Source: Bdellovibrionales bacterium RIFOXYD12_FULL_39_22
Lineage (GTDB): Bacteria > Bdellovibrionota > Bacteriovoracia > Bacteriovoracales > Bacteriovoracaceae
Direction of reading: 5' to 3'
Assembly: GCA_001770205.1 (NCBI GenBank)
Contig: MEQL01000061.1
Location: 62,001 to 126,000, forward strand
Length of the DNA: 64,000 nt
Of this stretch, positions 54,818 through 61,937 are shown one piece after another. Both the position numbers and the translations under genes were made by a program. Below the pieces are notes generated by a model. The model was not told the origin of the DNA and ran no database searches. It worked only from the letters and a program-made list of their open reading frames with translations. The first letter of the stretch is position 1. Each line of letters starts with the position of its first letter.

Positions 54818-55936
54818 CTATTGTATTTTTAGTGGCATAACGATACTTAAAAAATGTGGCAAAGAAGCCGATCGAACAAGGAATGGCGTTAATTTATTAT
54901 TAAATTCAACCGAAATATCTCCATCTTCGTATGTGGTTATGGTTTCCATTAAATATTTAGCATTAAATCCAATTTCTGTTTCTTCTCCGTTGTATTCAAC
55001 ACTTACTTTTTCACTGGCCTTCCCGTAAAGTGGATGATTGGCAGAAATAACCATTTCATTGTTCCAAAACTTCAAAATAACTCCATTTATTTTTTCATTG
55101 GACATTATTTTGACTCTCTTGATGGCGTTTAAAAGAGATATTTTATCAACTATTAACCCGTGTGCTGTTTTGCTTGGAATTAATGTTTGATATTTTGGAA
55201 AATCACGAGCAATAAGGCGAATAGAAATAAAGTATTTATTTAATACGTTCGTGTATAAAAACGAATCATCAATGGATATATTAATTGTCTCATTGCGAAA
55301 ACTATCTGTTATTTTTTTTAATTCAAAAACGCCTTTTCTTGGAATAATTATTCCGTTTATTAATGAGTCGTTATTTGTTTCGGTTATCTCTGCTTCTATT
55401 AACGATAGACGACATCCGTCAGTGGCCACTGCGCGTAATTTTGAATCAATTTCTTGTATAAAAAGGCCTGTTAATGCTGGCCTGGTTTCATCTATCGAAA
55501 TAGCATGTGATGTTCTATTTATTATTTCTGAGAGTTGGTCGGTATTAACAGTAAAGCCATTTTTGCTATTTTCAAAATTTATTACTGGAAAATCGTTACT
55601 GCTGTTAATAAGTAAAGAGTATTGAATATTATTTCCAGATATTTTTAATACTTTTTCTTCTATATTTGATTCTAGTTGTATTGAGTTGTCTGGAAACTCT
55701 CTTATTATATCGAATATATTTTTAGTATTTACACAAAAAACACCATCATTTTCCACATTTGCACTTATTATTATCTTAACCGATACCTCAAGATCGGTTG
55801 CGATTAGTTCAAGTTGTCTGTTTTTTGCGATTAGAAGGTTTAATGTTAGGATTGGACGAGAATTTTTTCGGTCAATCACGGATAATATCTTTCCAAGAGC
55901 ATCACGAAATTCTTCCGTTGAAACATTAGCAATCAT
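54818..55936 (-). CDS. dnaN: DNA polymerase III beta sliding clamp
   Basis: The clamp tethers polymerase to DNA. The 372-residue protein shows the three-fold clamp pattern: 'RKNSRPILTLNLLIAKNRQLELIATDLEVSVK', 'HAISIDETRPALTGLFIQEIDSKLRAVATDGCRLSL', and the C-terminal 'LMETITTYEDGDISVEFNNKLTPFLVRS...FLSIVMPLKI' (the hydrophobic-cleft end). It is immediately downstream of the putative oriC. Confidence 0.95.
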   Translation of the reverse strand: MIANVSTEEFRDALGKILSVIDRKNSRPILTLNLLIAKNRQLELIATDLEVSVKIIISANVENDGVFCVNTKNIFDIIREFPDNSIQLESNIEEKVLKISGNNIQYSLLINSSNDFPVINFENSKNGFTVNTDQLSEIINRTSHAISIDETRPALTGLFIQEIDSKLRAVATDGCRLSLIEAEITETNNDSLINGIIIPRKGVFELKKITDSFRNETINISIDDSFLYTNVLNKYFISIRLIARDFPKYQTLIPSKTAHGLIVDKISLLNAIKRVKIMSNEKINGVILKFWNNEMVISANHPLYGKASEKVSVEYNGEETEIGFNAKYLMETITTYEDGDISVEFNNKLTPFLVRSASLPHFLSIVMPLKIQ

Positions 55937-55979
55937 TAAATGACTTCCATTTTTTTAGTAAAACAAAGTATAACAAAGC

Positions 55980-56024
55980 TTTTAATATATATAATATATA
56001 ATTAATAAATATAATAATAAATAG
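55980..56024. other. AT-only tract, candidate DNA unwinding element
   Basis: Alternating and homopolymer A/T sequence, mostly TA-steps, without G or C for about 43 bases at the dnaN-proximal side of the putative oriC. A reverse-strand DnaA box (56026-56034) borders it. Confidence 0.45.
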
Positions 56025-56245
56025 ATGTGGATATGTTAATTACTAATTTCTGTCCTAATTATAACACGTTAATAAAGCAATAAAATGTGTTTATATGAGT
56101 AATTTTATAAAAATTCTTCCCTTTATACGCATATTCTTTTTTTACTAAGATTTTTTTTATTTTTATTAACACCTTCTCCACATAGTTATTAACATTATTT
56201 TTAAACAGCACCTTTCACATAAGAAAAACGTAATTTTTTTAATTT

Positions 56246-56254
56246 TTATCCACA
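56246..56254 (+). promoter_or_regulatory. DnaA box (perfect TTATCCACA)
   Basis: Exact match to the consensus high-affinity DnaA-binding site, directly abutting the 26-base palindrome. Confidence 0.75.
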
Positions 56255-56279
56255 AAGTTATTAACATGTTAATAACTTT
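56254..56279. repeat. 26-base perfect palindrome in putative oriC
   Basis: The 13-base arms AAAGTTATTAACA and TGTTAATAACTTT are exact reverse complements with no spacer. It is flanked by DnaA boxes on both sides in the same orientation. It may bind a dimeric protein or extrude as a cruciform. Confidence 0.7.
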
Positions 56280-56311
56280 TTTCCACATTTCTTATTATTC
56301 CACATTTTTAT

Positions 56312-56320
56312 TTATCCACA
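56312..56320 (+). promoter_or_regulatory. DnaA box (perfect TTATCCACA)
   Basis: Second exact consensus DnaA box, 57 bases after the first and in the same orientation. Confidence 0.75.
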
Positions 56321-56418
56321 ATGTTTATAATGTTCAATATTCTTATTAATATACCGTTTTTATTAGATAAAAACATAATCGCAAAATGTGTATTTTTTGT
56401 GGGAAAGTGGAATAATTC

Positions 56419-58020
56419 TTATAGCGTATTTTCAATCAAAGATACTTCTTTAGAAGTAGCTCCGTTTGTACTGATTAGTTCTTTCACTTTTCGAATAGCA
56501 TGAATAATTGATGTATGATCACGGCCACCATAAAAGGCACCAATTTCTTGCAAGGTGGCGCCAATTATCTTATGAGACAAATACATGGCGACATGGCGCG
56601 CCATAGTAATTTCTTTGCTACGTGTTTTTGACTTTAAATCTGCAACATGAACTTTATAGTGTGATGCACAGGCCTTAGAAATTGTATCAAGTGAATGTTT
56701 TTTTTGTTCGCCATTGCTATTTATGGCCAATAACTCTTTAACAATATCTGCGTCTATTTCAACATTCATCACGTCTGAGTACGCGGAAAGTTTTACAAGC
56801 GCTCCCTCTAGTTCGCGAATACTATCTCTAGTATGCTGGGCAATTAGCTGGAAAAGATCATCGTGTATAAAGAGATCAATTTCATAGGCCTTCTTTTTTA
56901 AAATAGCAATTCTAGTCTCTAAATCAGGCTTTTGAATATCAATAACCAGTCCCCACTGAAGCCTAGTTTTAATTCGCTCTTCAATACCGTCAATTTCTTT
57001 TGGTGTCTTATCTGAAGTAAAAATTAACTGCTTCCCTTTAATATAGAGTTCATTAAAGATATGGAAGAATTCATTTTGTGTTCCCTTTTTATTTTTTAAT
57101 TCATGAATATCATCAATCATTAAAACGTCGACTTTTTCTGAATATTTTTTTTGAAAAGAAGTTATGTCATTGCGCAAAGTTGCCGCAACCATTTCATTTT
57201 GAAAATCGCGAGCGGTTATTAAACAAATAGTCAAAGAGGGAAAGTTTTCTTGGATACCGTTAGCAACAGCGTGCAACAGATGTGTTTTTCCTAGGCCCGA
57301 ATCGCTATATATATATAATGATGGATATTTGCCGGCCTTTCCTGGACTTCCAGATATGGCACGAGCTGTGGCGTATGCTAAATTATTTGAAGGGCCGATA
57401 ATAAAGCTATCAAAAGTTTTTTTCTTATCAATAACGACACCCAGGTCAGAAGGCCGCAAATGTTCTAGGTATTTGGATTCAACTTTTAAATTTAAATCAT
57501 CTTTTGTTGGCACTAATGTTTTTGGTAGAGAAAACTTAACTTCTTTAGCTTGTTTTGGTCTGTCTAATTCACCTTTTTTTTCTTGCAGGGAATGAAGAAT
57601 ATTATCCTGATTAGAACTAGGGGAGGAATTGGTCTTGGCGACAGAAATACTGAAGGCAAACTCTTTTCCCAAAGTACCAATAATTGCCTCATTAATATTA
57701 GGCATATAATGGCGCTCTAAAATTGTCTTAATAAAAGGAGTTGGAACGGAAAACTCTATTCTTCCACTTCGAATTGTTTTTAAAGAAAAATTATTATCAA
57801 AATATGCAGAAAATTTTTGAGATGAAACTGAATTTTTAAGATGCGATAAAATATTCCGACTAATTTCTTCTGCTTCATGGGCCAGCATTGATTCTTCCGC
57901 AGTATTTTCTGTCTTCTTGGCGGCGGAAGTTTCCTTGATAATGGTGTTGGCAAGATCTAATGTTTTAAGGTTTTTCGCAGATGAATTTAAAAAAAGCTCA
58001 AAAGGAAAATCTTGACTCAT
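56419..58020 (-). CDS. dnaA: Chromosomal replication initiator DnaA
   Basis: DnaA binds its boxes at oriC and opens the duplex. The start is ATG 58020 ('MSQDFPFELF'); a TTG nine codons upstream is in frame but adds atypical hydrophobic residues. The 533-residue protein is longer than E. coli DnaA (467), mainly through the variable linker (about 30-60 and 140-190). AAA+ motifs: 'YIYSDSGLGKTHLLHAVANGI', 'DVLMIDDIHELKNKKGTQNEFFHIFN'. DNA-binding domain IV: 'SKTRSKEITMARHVAMYLSHKIIGATLQEIGAFYGGRDHTSIIHAI', containing the DnaA signature. A one-mismatch DnaA box (TTATCCAGA, 58029-58037) overlaps the 5' region, possibly for autoregulation. Confidence 0.97.
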   Translation of the reverse strand: MSQDFPFELFLNSSAKNLKTLDLANTIIKETSAAKKTENTAEESMLAHEAEEISRNILSHLKNSVSSQKFSAYFDNNFSLKTIRSGRIEFSVPTPFIKTILERHYMPNINEAIIGTLGKEFAFSISVAKTNSSPSSNQDNILHSLQEKKGELDRPKQAKEVKFSLPKTLVPTKDDLNLKVESKYLEHLRPSDLGVVIDKKKTFDSFIIGPSNNLAYATARAISGSPGKAGKYPSLYIYSDSGLGKTHLLHAVANGIQENFPSLTICLITARDFQNEMVAATLRNDITSFQKKYSEKVDVLMIDDIHELKNKKGTQNEFFHIFNELYIKGKQLIFTSDKTPKEIDGIEERIKTRLQWGLVIDIQKPDLETRIAILKKKAYEIDLFIHDDLFQLIAQHTRDSIRELEGALVKLSAYSDVMNVEIDADIVKELLAINSNGEQKKHSLDTISKACASHYKVHVADLKSKTRSKEITMARHVAMYLSHKIIGATLQEIGAFYGGRDHTSIIHAIRKVKELISTNGATSKEVSLIENTL

Positions 58021-58235
58021 AATTAGTATTATCCAGATTTTTTGCAATTAGTTTTGCGGGGGCCATTATGTAGCATTAAGATTAATTCTTAGCAACAATA
58101 CTTTAAGTCTTTTAAAATTATTTTTTATCATGCTTTCATAATTTTCAATATTGACCTTTTCTCTTTTGCTTTGTAGAAGGGTTAGTTACTTCTATTTAGT
58201 GAAAATATTATAATTTTTTCAATAAGGATTGAATT

Positions 58236-58388
58236 ATGAGCAAAAGAACATGGCAGCCCAAAAAGGCCAAGCGTGCTAAAGTACATGGTTTTTTAAAGAG
58301 AATGTCTACTGTTGGTGGCAGAAATGTTATCAAGAGCAGGCGGGCCAAGGGCAGAAAAAGATTGGCGATTGAAGTTTCTGGAAAATAA
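58236..58388 (+). CDS. rpmH: 50S ribosomal protein L34
   Basis: A 50-residue basic protein of the large subunit: '[20 protein letters not shown]' followed by '[20 protein letters not shown]', the L34 hallmark. The first residues '[18 protein letters not shown]' match the usual 'KRTfQPn..kR.k.HGFr'. AAGGA precedes the ATG. It is divergent from dnaA, the common arrangement; the 215-base gap between them must carry both promoters. Confidence 0.96.
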   Translation: MSKRTWQPKKAKRAKVHGFLKRMSTVGGRNVIKSRRAKGRKRLAIEVSGK

Positions 58389-58410
58389 GGCAACAAAAAC
58401 AAACTGTTAT

Positions 58411-58761
58411 TTGAAAAAGTATCGGCTTTTATCAAAAGCTGATTTTGACTTTATGAAAGCCGATGCGCAGCGGTCTGATTTTTTTTCAATGAGAGTTTAT
58501 TATAAAAAAGGATTAAGTGCCAACGGTTGCACCAGAATTGGCATTAGTGTTTCAAAAAGAGTTGGAAACGCAGTGAAGCGAAATCGAATAAAAAGGTTGA
58601 TACGTGAATTTTTTAGGAAATCTTCCCAAAAAATGAATGGATATGATTTGTTGTTTTCTGTATCCAATAAAATTATGAACTATTCGGCGGAAAAACGAGA
58701 GCAATTTTTGCAACGGGATTTTATTTCTTTTTTTAATTCTTTTTTGAGGAGAATAGAGTGA
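58411..58761 (+). CDS. rnpA: Ribonuclease P protein component
   Basis: RnpA is the protein cofactor of the RNase P ribozyme that matures tRNA 5' ends. The sequence is clear: 'KKYRLLSKADFDF', 'RIGISVSKRVGNAVKRNRIKRLIREFFR' (the RNR motif region) and 'YDLLFSVS'. The start is uncertain, because no ATG lies in a sensible place. TTG 58411 gives the canonical N-terminus and 116 residues; TTG 58369 or ATG 58324 would overlap rpmH. None has a strong ribosome-binding site. It ends in a TGA overlapping the GTG of yidD. Confidence 0.92.
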   Translation: MKKYRLLSKADFDFMKADAQRSDFFSMRVYYKKGLSANGCTRIGISVSKRVGNAVKRNRIKRLIREFFRKSSQKMNGYDLLFSVSNKIMNYSAEKREQFLQRDFISFFNSFLRRIE

Positions 58762-58994
58762 TCGCTCGGCCAATTATTTGGTTGATTCGTGTATATCAAT
58801 TCTTAATTTCTCCGCTTTTGGGAAATCGTTGTCGTTTTTATCCTTCCTGCTCACATTATGCGGCTGAGGCATTTTCAGAACTTAATATTTTTTTTGCTAT
58901 CAAATTAGTACTAATTCGTCTTTCTAAATGTCACCCTTTTCATCCAGGCGGATTTGACCCCATACCAGTTACTACAGGAAAAAAACATGAATGA
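58758..58994 (+). CDS. yidD: Membrane protein insertion efficiency factor YidD
   Basis: A 78-residue protein starting with GTG, with GAGGAG upstream. It shows the family core 'LIRVYQFLISPLLGNRCRFYPSCSHYAAEAF' and 'CHPFHPGGFDPIP', with its cysteines. YidD aids YidC-dependent membrane insertion. It sits between rnpA and yidC, as in most bacteria, and overlaps yidC by eight bases. Confidence 0.95.
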   Translation: MIARPIIWLIRVYQFLISPLLGNRCRFYPSCSHYAAEAFSELNIFFAIKLVLIRLSKCHPFHPGGFDPIPVTTGKKHE

Positions 58995-60474
58995 TCAAAA
59001 AAGAACCTTTTTAGCAATTGCTTTATCTGCGCTAGTTATTTTTGCTTGGCAATATTATTTTACATCGACAACACCAGCTTCAAGCGAGTCCGCTAGTAAG
59101 CAGACTGTTTCCAAAGATATTGATACAACAATGATTCCTGTTAAAGATGACTCTTCAAAGTCACCTTTACCGGCAGAGGAGGCAGTAGCTGGTGCTTCTC
59201 TGGTGGTTAGTGATTTTGTTGTAGCAGGTGATAGAGTTAATTTTCTTTTTGCTTCTGATTTTTCTATTTTGCGAGTAGATGGAAGAGAGGATCCTAAGCA
59301 AACGTTTTCTGAAATTGTAGTTTCTAAAAATCCCTTTCTTCGGATTTCGGTTATAGAAGGAGATAAAGTTCGTCCCTTAAATTTGACCATTCTTTCTAAA
59401 GATAATTCATCTTATTTGCTGACTGATTCTTCGCTGGGTGTAAAAGTTTCTTTAAATTTTGATAAAAAAGATAAGCTACAGTATGTAATTGACTCTGCTC
59501 GGCCATATCAATATCAGATCGAAATGAATGCGAAAGAGACAGCAGAGAATCCCACCCAGCAGTTTTCTACCTATCTTTATAACGGTGCAAGTGTCGAGAG
59601 AATTGTTATTGGCAAGGACGATGTCGAGAGCGAAGAGCCAATTAGATGGGTGGGGATTGATTACAATTATCAACTTCTTTCCATGGTTTTTGTGGATAAA
59701 ATTTCGGCAAAAGTTAATATCGCCAAGGAAGGGCCAGCAATTATTCGATTGTTGGAAGCAAAAAACAATCTCAGCGGCTTCTTTGTTTATAAGCGAAAAG
59801 ATTATGACGATTTAAAAGCGCTTGGAGGCCAATTACATTTGGCAGTTGATTTTGGAATTTTTGGAATCGTGGCAGTTCCTATTTTAAAGGGACTTAAGTT
59901 TTTTTATAAAATTTTCCCTAACTTTGGTGTGGCAATAATTTTAATGACGATTTTGATTAAGATTATAACCTTTCCTCTTCAATATAAGTCTTATCAAAGC
60001 ATGAAGAAAATGCAGCAAATTCAACCTGAATTGAATAAGTTAAAGGAAAAATATAAAGATGATGCCCAAGCAATTCAGCGTGAAACGATGGCGCTTTTTA
60101 AGCGGGCGGGCGCAAATCCTATGGGGGGTTGTTTGCCAATTTTGGCACAATTTCCAGTTCTCATTGCATTTTATAAGGTTTTATCCGCCGCAGTTGAATT
60201 AGTTAATGCTCCTTTTTATGGATGGATCCATGATTTGAGCGTTAAAGATCCTTACTATATATATCCAATTGCCATGACGCTTTCGATGGTTATACAACAG
60301 AAATTTACCCCTCAATCAACCACTGATGAGACACAAAAAAAGATTATGATGTTTATGCCATTTTTTGTTGGCTTTATAATGAAGGATCTGGCGGCCGGGC
60401 TGGTAATTTATATGTTTGTTTCCACATTATTGGGGATGATTCAGCAATATTGGCAGATGAAGATGGCGGATTAG
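58987..60474 (+). CDS. yidC: Membrane protein insertase YidC
   Basis: The start is ATG 58987, behind AGGAAA; the longer frame lies inside yidD. The 495-residue protein has the Gram-negative architecture: N-terminal helix 'TFLAIALSALVIFAWQYYF', a periplasmic beta domain (about 60-285), then the conserved insertase helices: 'GLKFFYKIFPNFGVAIILMTILIKIITFPLQYKSYQSMKKMQQIQPELNKLKEKYKDD' with the hydrophilic-groove arginine replaced in the usual place by a lysine region, and 'NPMGGCLPILAQFPVLIAFYKVL'. Confidence 0.96.
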   Translation: MNDQKRTFLAIALSALVIFAWQYYFTSTTPASSESASKQTVSKDIDTTMIPVKDDSSKSPLPAEEAVAGASLVVSDFVVAGDRVNFLFASDFSILRVDGREDPKQTFSEIVVSKNPFLRISVIEGDKVRPLNLTILSKDNSSYLLTDSSLGVKVSLNFDKKDKLQYVIDSARPYQYQIEMNAKETAENPTQQFSTYLYNGASVERIVIGKDDVESEEPIRWVGIDYNYQLLSMVFVDKISAKVNIAKEGPAIIRLLEAKNNLSGFFVYKRKDYDDLKALGGQLHLAVDFGIFGIVAVPILKGLKFFYKIFPNFGVAIILMTILIKIITFPLQYKSYQSMKKMQQIQPELNKLKEKYKDDAQAIQRETMALFKRAGANPMGGCLPILAQFPVLIAFYKVLSAAVELVNAPFYGWIHDLSVKDPYYIYPIAMTLSMVIQQKFTPQSTTDETQKKIMMFMPFFVGFIMKDLAAGLVIYMFVSTLLGMIQQYWQMKMAD

Positions 60475-60484
60475 TTATTTATGT

Positions 60485-61933
60485 ATGAATAGTTTTATTG
60501 ATCCGATTATTGCGTGTGCTACCGGTCTGGGGACTAGGTCGGCAATAGCGATTATTCGGATAAGTGGTTTTGCTAAAATCGATCTTTTTTTTAATTATTT
60601 TTCAAAAAATTTTACTTTGATTGCTCCACGAATTTCAACATTAGTTGATCTGTTAGATAATGGTGAAATTTTAGATAATGTGCTGGCAACTTATTTTCCT
60701 GCCCCACATAGTTATACGGGCGAAAACATTTTAGAGATTTCGACTCACGGTAATCCAATCATTGTTAATCGTGTAATTAATTTATTTATTACTCAAAAAT
60801 TAGCTCGGCAGGCAACTGCCGGGGAATTTACTTCGCGAGCTCTCGCAAATAAGAAATTGACACTTAACCAGGTAGAGGGCCTCGAGCTGTTGCTTAATGG
60901 CAGAAATGAGTTAATGTGCACTCAGGGCCAACGGGCATTGCGCGGAGAATTGTCTTTAGAGTATGAAAGGCTTTATGATGATTTTAAAAATATTAAAATG
61001 GCAGTAGAGCTATCAATTGATTTTTTGGAGGACGTGGGTGAACAGGCGGCGACACATAATTTGGATTTATATATTAAACGCTACTTGTCAAATTTATTAC
61101 TTCTTTATAATCGAGCTAATTTTTTAAAAGGAAGCTTTTATTCGCCGCAGATTGTACTTATTGGAGAAACTAATGCTGGAAAGAGCTCTCTTTTTAATAA
61201 TATTTTAGCGCAGAATCGATCTATAGTTTCTCAAGAACGAGGAACTACCAGAGACTATATTTCTGAAGTTGTTACTATTGGAGAGGCAGATTTTGTACTA
61301 ATTGATACCGCCGGATTTCGAGATGAGATTAATAGTGCTGTTGAGCGGGAGGGGGTTAATCGTTCTGACTTATTATTTTCCTCCGCCTATTTTAAAGTAT
61401 TGGTAATTAATCCCACAGAGGTATTAGACCATAAGAATAAAATATATTTGCAAAACTATGATTTAATTGTTTTCACTCATGCGGACCTGCCAAATTTTGT
61501 TGATAATATTCAGGCGCTTAATTTAAATGTGCGTGCTAAAAATGCTATTTATCTGACGAATTCAAGCAATGCTGGTTCTATAGGACCAAAAACTATATCT
61601 GGTTCTATAGGACCAAAAATTTTGCATAAGGGTTTTGGTCCTATAGAACCGGCCATTAATCCTGCAGAGACTATAAAGCAGAGTGTTTTACAGAAGTATC
61701 GAGACGATATTGCAAAAAATCCGATCATAATTACTCGTCATCAGGAAGTCATTAATCGAGTTTTTGATTTGTCTGAGCATTTTTTGTCGGACTCACAACT
61801 TTTATCTTCTGATATCTCTATTCTAGCTTCTAATTTAGCGTTGATTGAGAAGGAGATTGCTAGTTTAATTGGAATTATTACAGTCGATGATCTTCTTTCT
61901 TCTATTTTTTCGAATTTTTGTATAGGTAAGTAG
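60485..61933 (+). CDS. mnmE: tRNA modification GTPase MnmE, with repeat insertion and degenerate G4
   Basis: MnmE with MnmG makes the 5-carboxymethylaminomethyl group on U34 of certain tRNAs. The 482-residue protein (E. coli 454) has the folate-binding N-terminal domain ('ARQATAGEFTSRALANKKLTLNQVEGL'), the G domain inserted in a helical domain (Walker A 'GETNAGKSSLFN', about 222-233; 'GTTRDY'; 'DTAGFR'), and the C-terminal 'FCIGK' whose cysteine is conserved. The G4 motif NKxD is replaced by 'THAD' (about 329-333). Residues about 363-390 come from a repeated DNA element ('GSIGPK' twice, then 'GFGPIEP'). mnmG follows after four bases. Confidence 0.93.
   Translation: MNSFIDPIIACATGLGTRSAIAIIRISGFAKIDLFFNYFSKNFTLIAPRISTLVDLLDNGEILDNVLATYFPAPHSYTGENILEISTHGNPIIVNRVINLFITQKLARQATAGEFTSRALANKKLTLNQVEGLELLLNGRNELMCTQGQRALRGELSLEYERLYDDFKNIKMAVELSIDFLEDVGEQAATHNLDLYIKRYLSNLLLLYNRANFLKGSFYSPQIVLIGETNAGKSSLFNNILAQNRSIVSQERGTTRDYISEVVTIGEADFVLIDTAGFRDEINSAVEREGVNRSDLLFSSAYFKVLVINPTEVLDHKNKIYLQNYDLIVFTHADLPNFVDNIQALNLNVRAKNAIYLTNSSNAGSIGPKTISGSIGPKILHKGFGPIEPAINPAETIKQSVLQKYRDDIAKNPIIITRHQEVINRVFDLSEHFLSDSQLLSSDISILASNLALIEKEIASLIGIITVDDLLSSIFSNFCIGK
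61573..61650. repeat. Direct and inverted repeats inside mnmE
   Basis: The 20-base sequence TGGTTCTATAGGACCAAAAA occurs at 61573-61592 and 61600-61619. Its 18-base core recurs in inverse orientation at 61633-61650. The second copy and the inverse copy can form a perfect 18-base stem with a 14-base loop. All lies in frame in the mnmE G-domain to C-terminal junction. This looks like a small inserted palindromic element. Confidence 0.8.
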
Positions 61934-61937
61934 ACCT

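Larger units (their letters stand above)
55937..56418. other. Putative chromosomal replication origin (oriC)
   Basis: This 482-base gap between dnaN and dnaA is strongly AT-rich. It holds two perfect DnaA boxes TTATCCACA (56246-56254, 56312-56320) and one-mismatch boxes at 56026-56034 (reverse strand), 56174-56182 and 56279-56287. A 19-base sequence TCCACAWAGTTATTAACAT occurs at 56177-56195 and 56249-56267. The second copy runs into a 26-base perfect palindrome. An AT-only tract around 55980-56024 is a candidate unwinding element. The setting between dnaA and dnaN is a classic oriC position. Confidence 0.75.

Noticed and set aside
58048-58235. Second replication origin between dnaA and rpmH
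   Set aside because: Only one near-match DnaA box (58029-58037) and no repeats, compared with the dense array between dnaN and dnaA.
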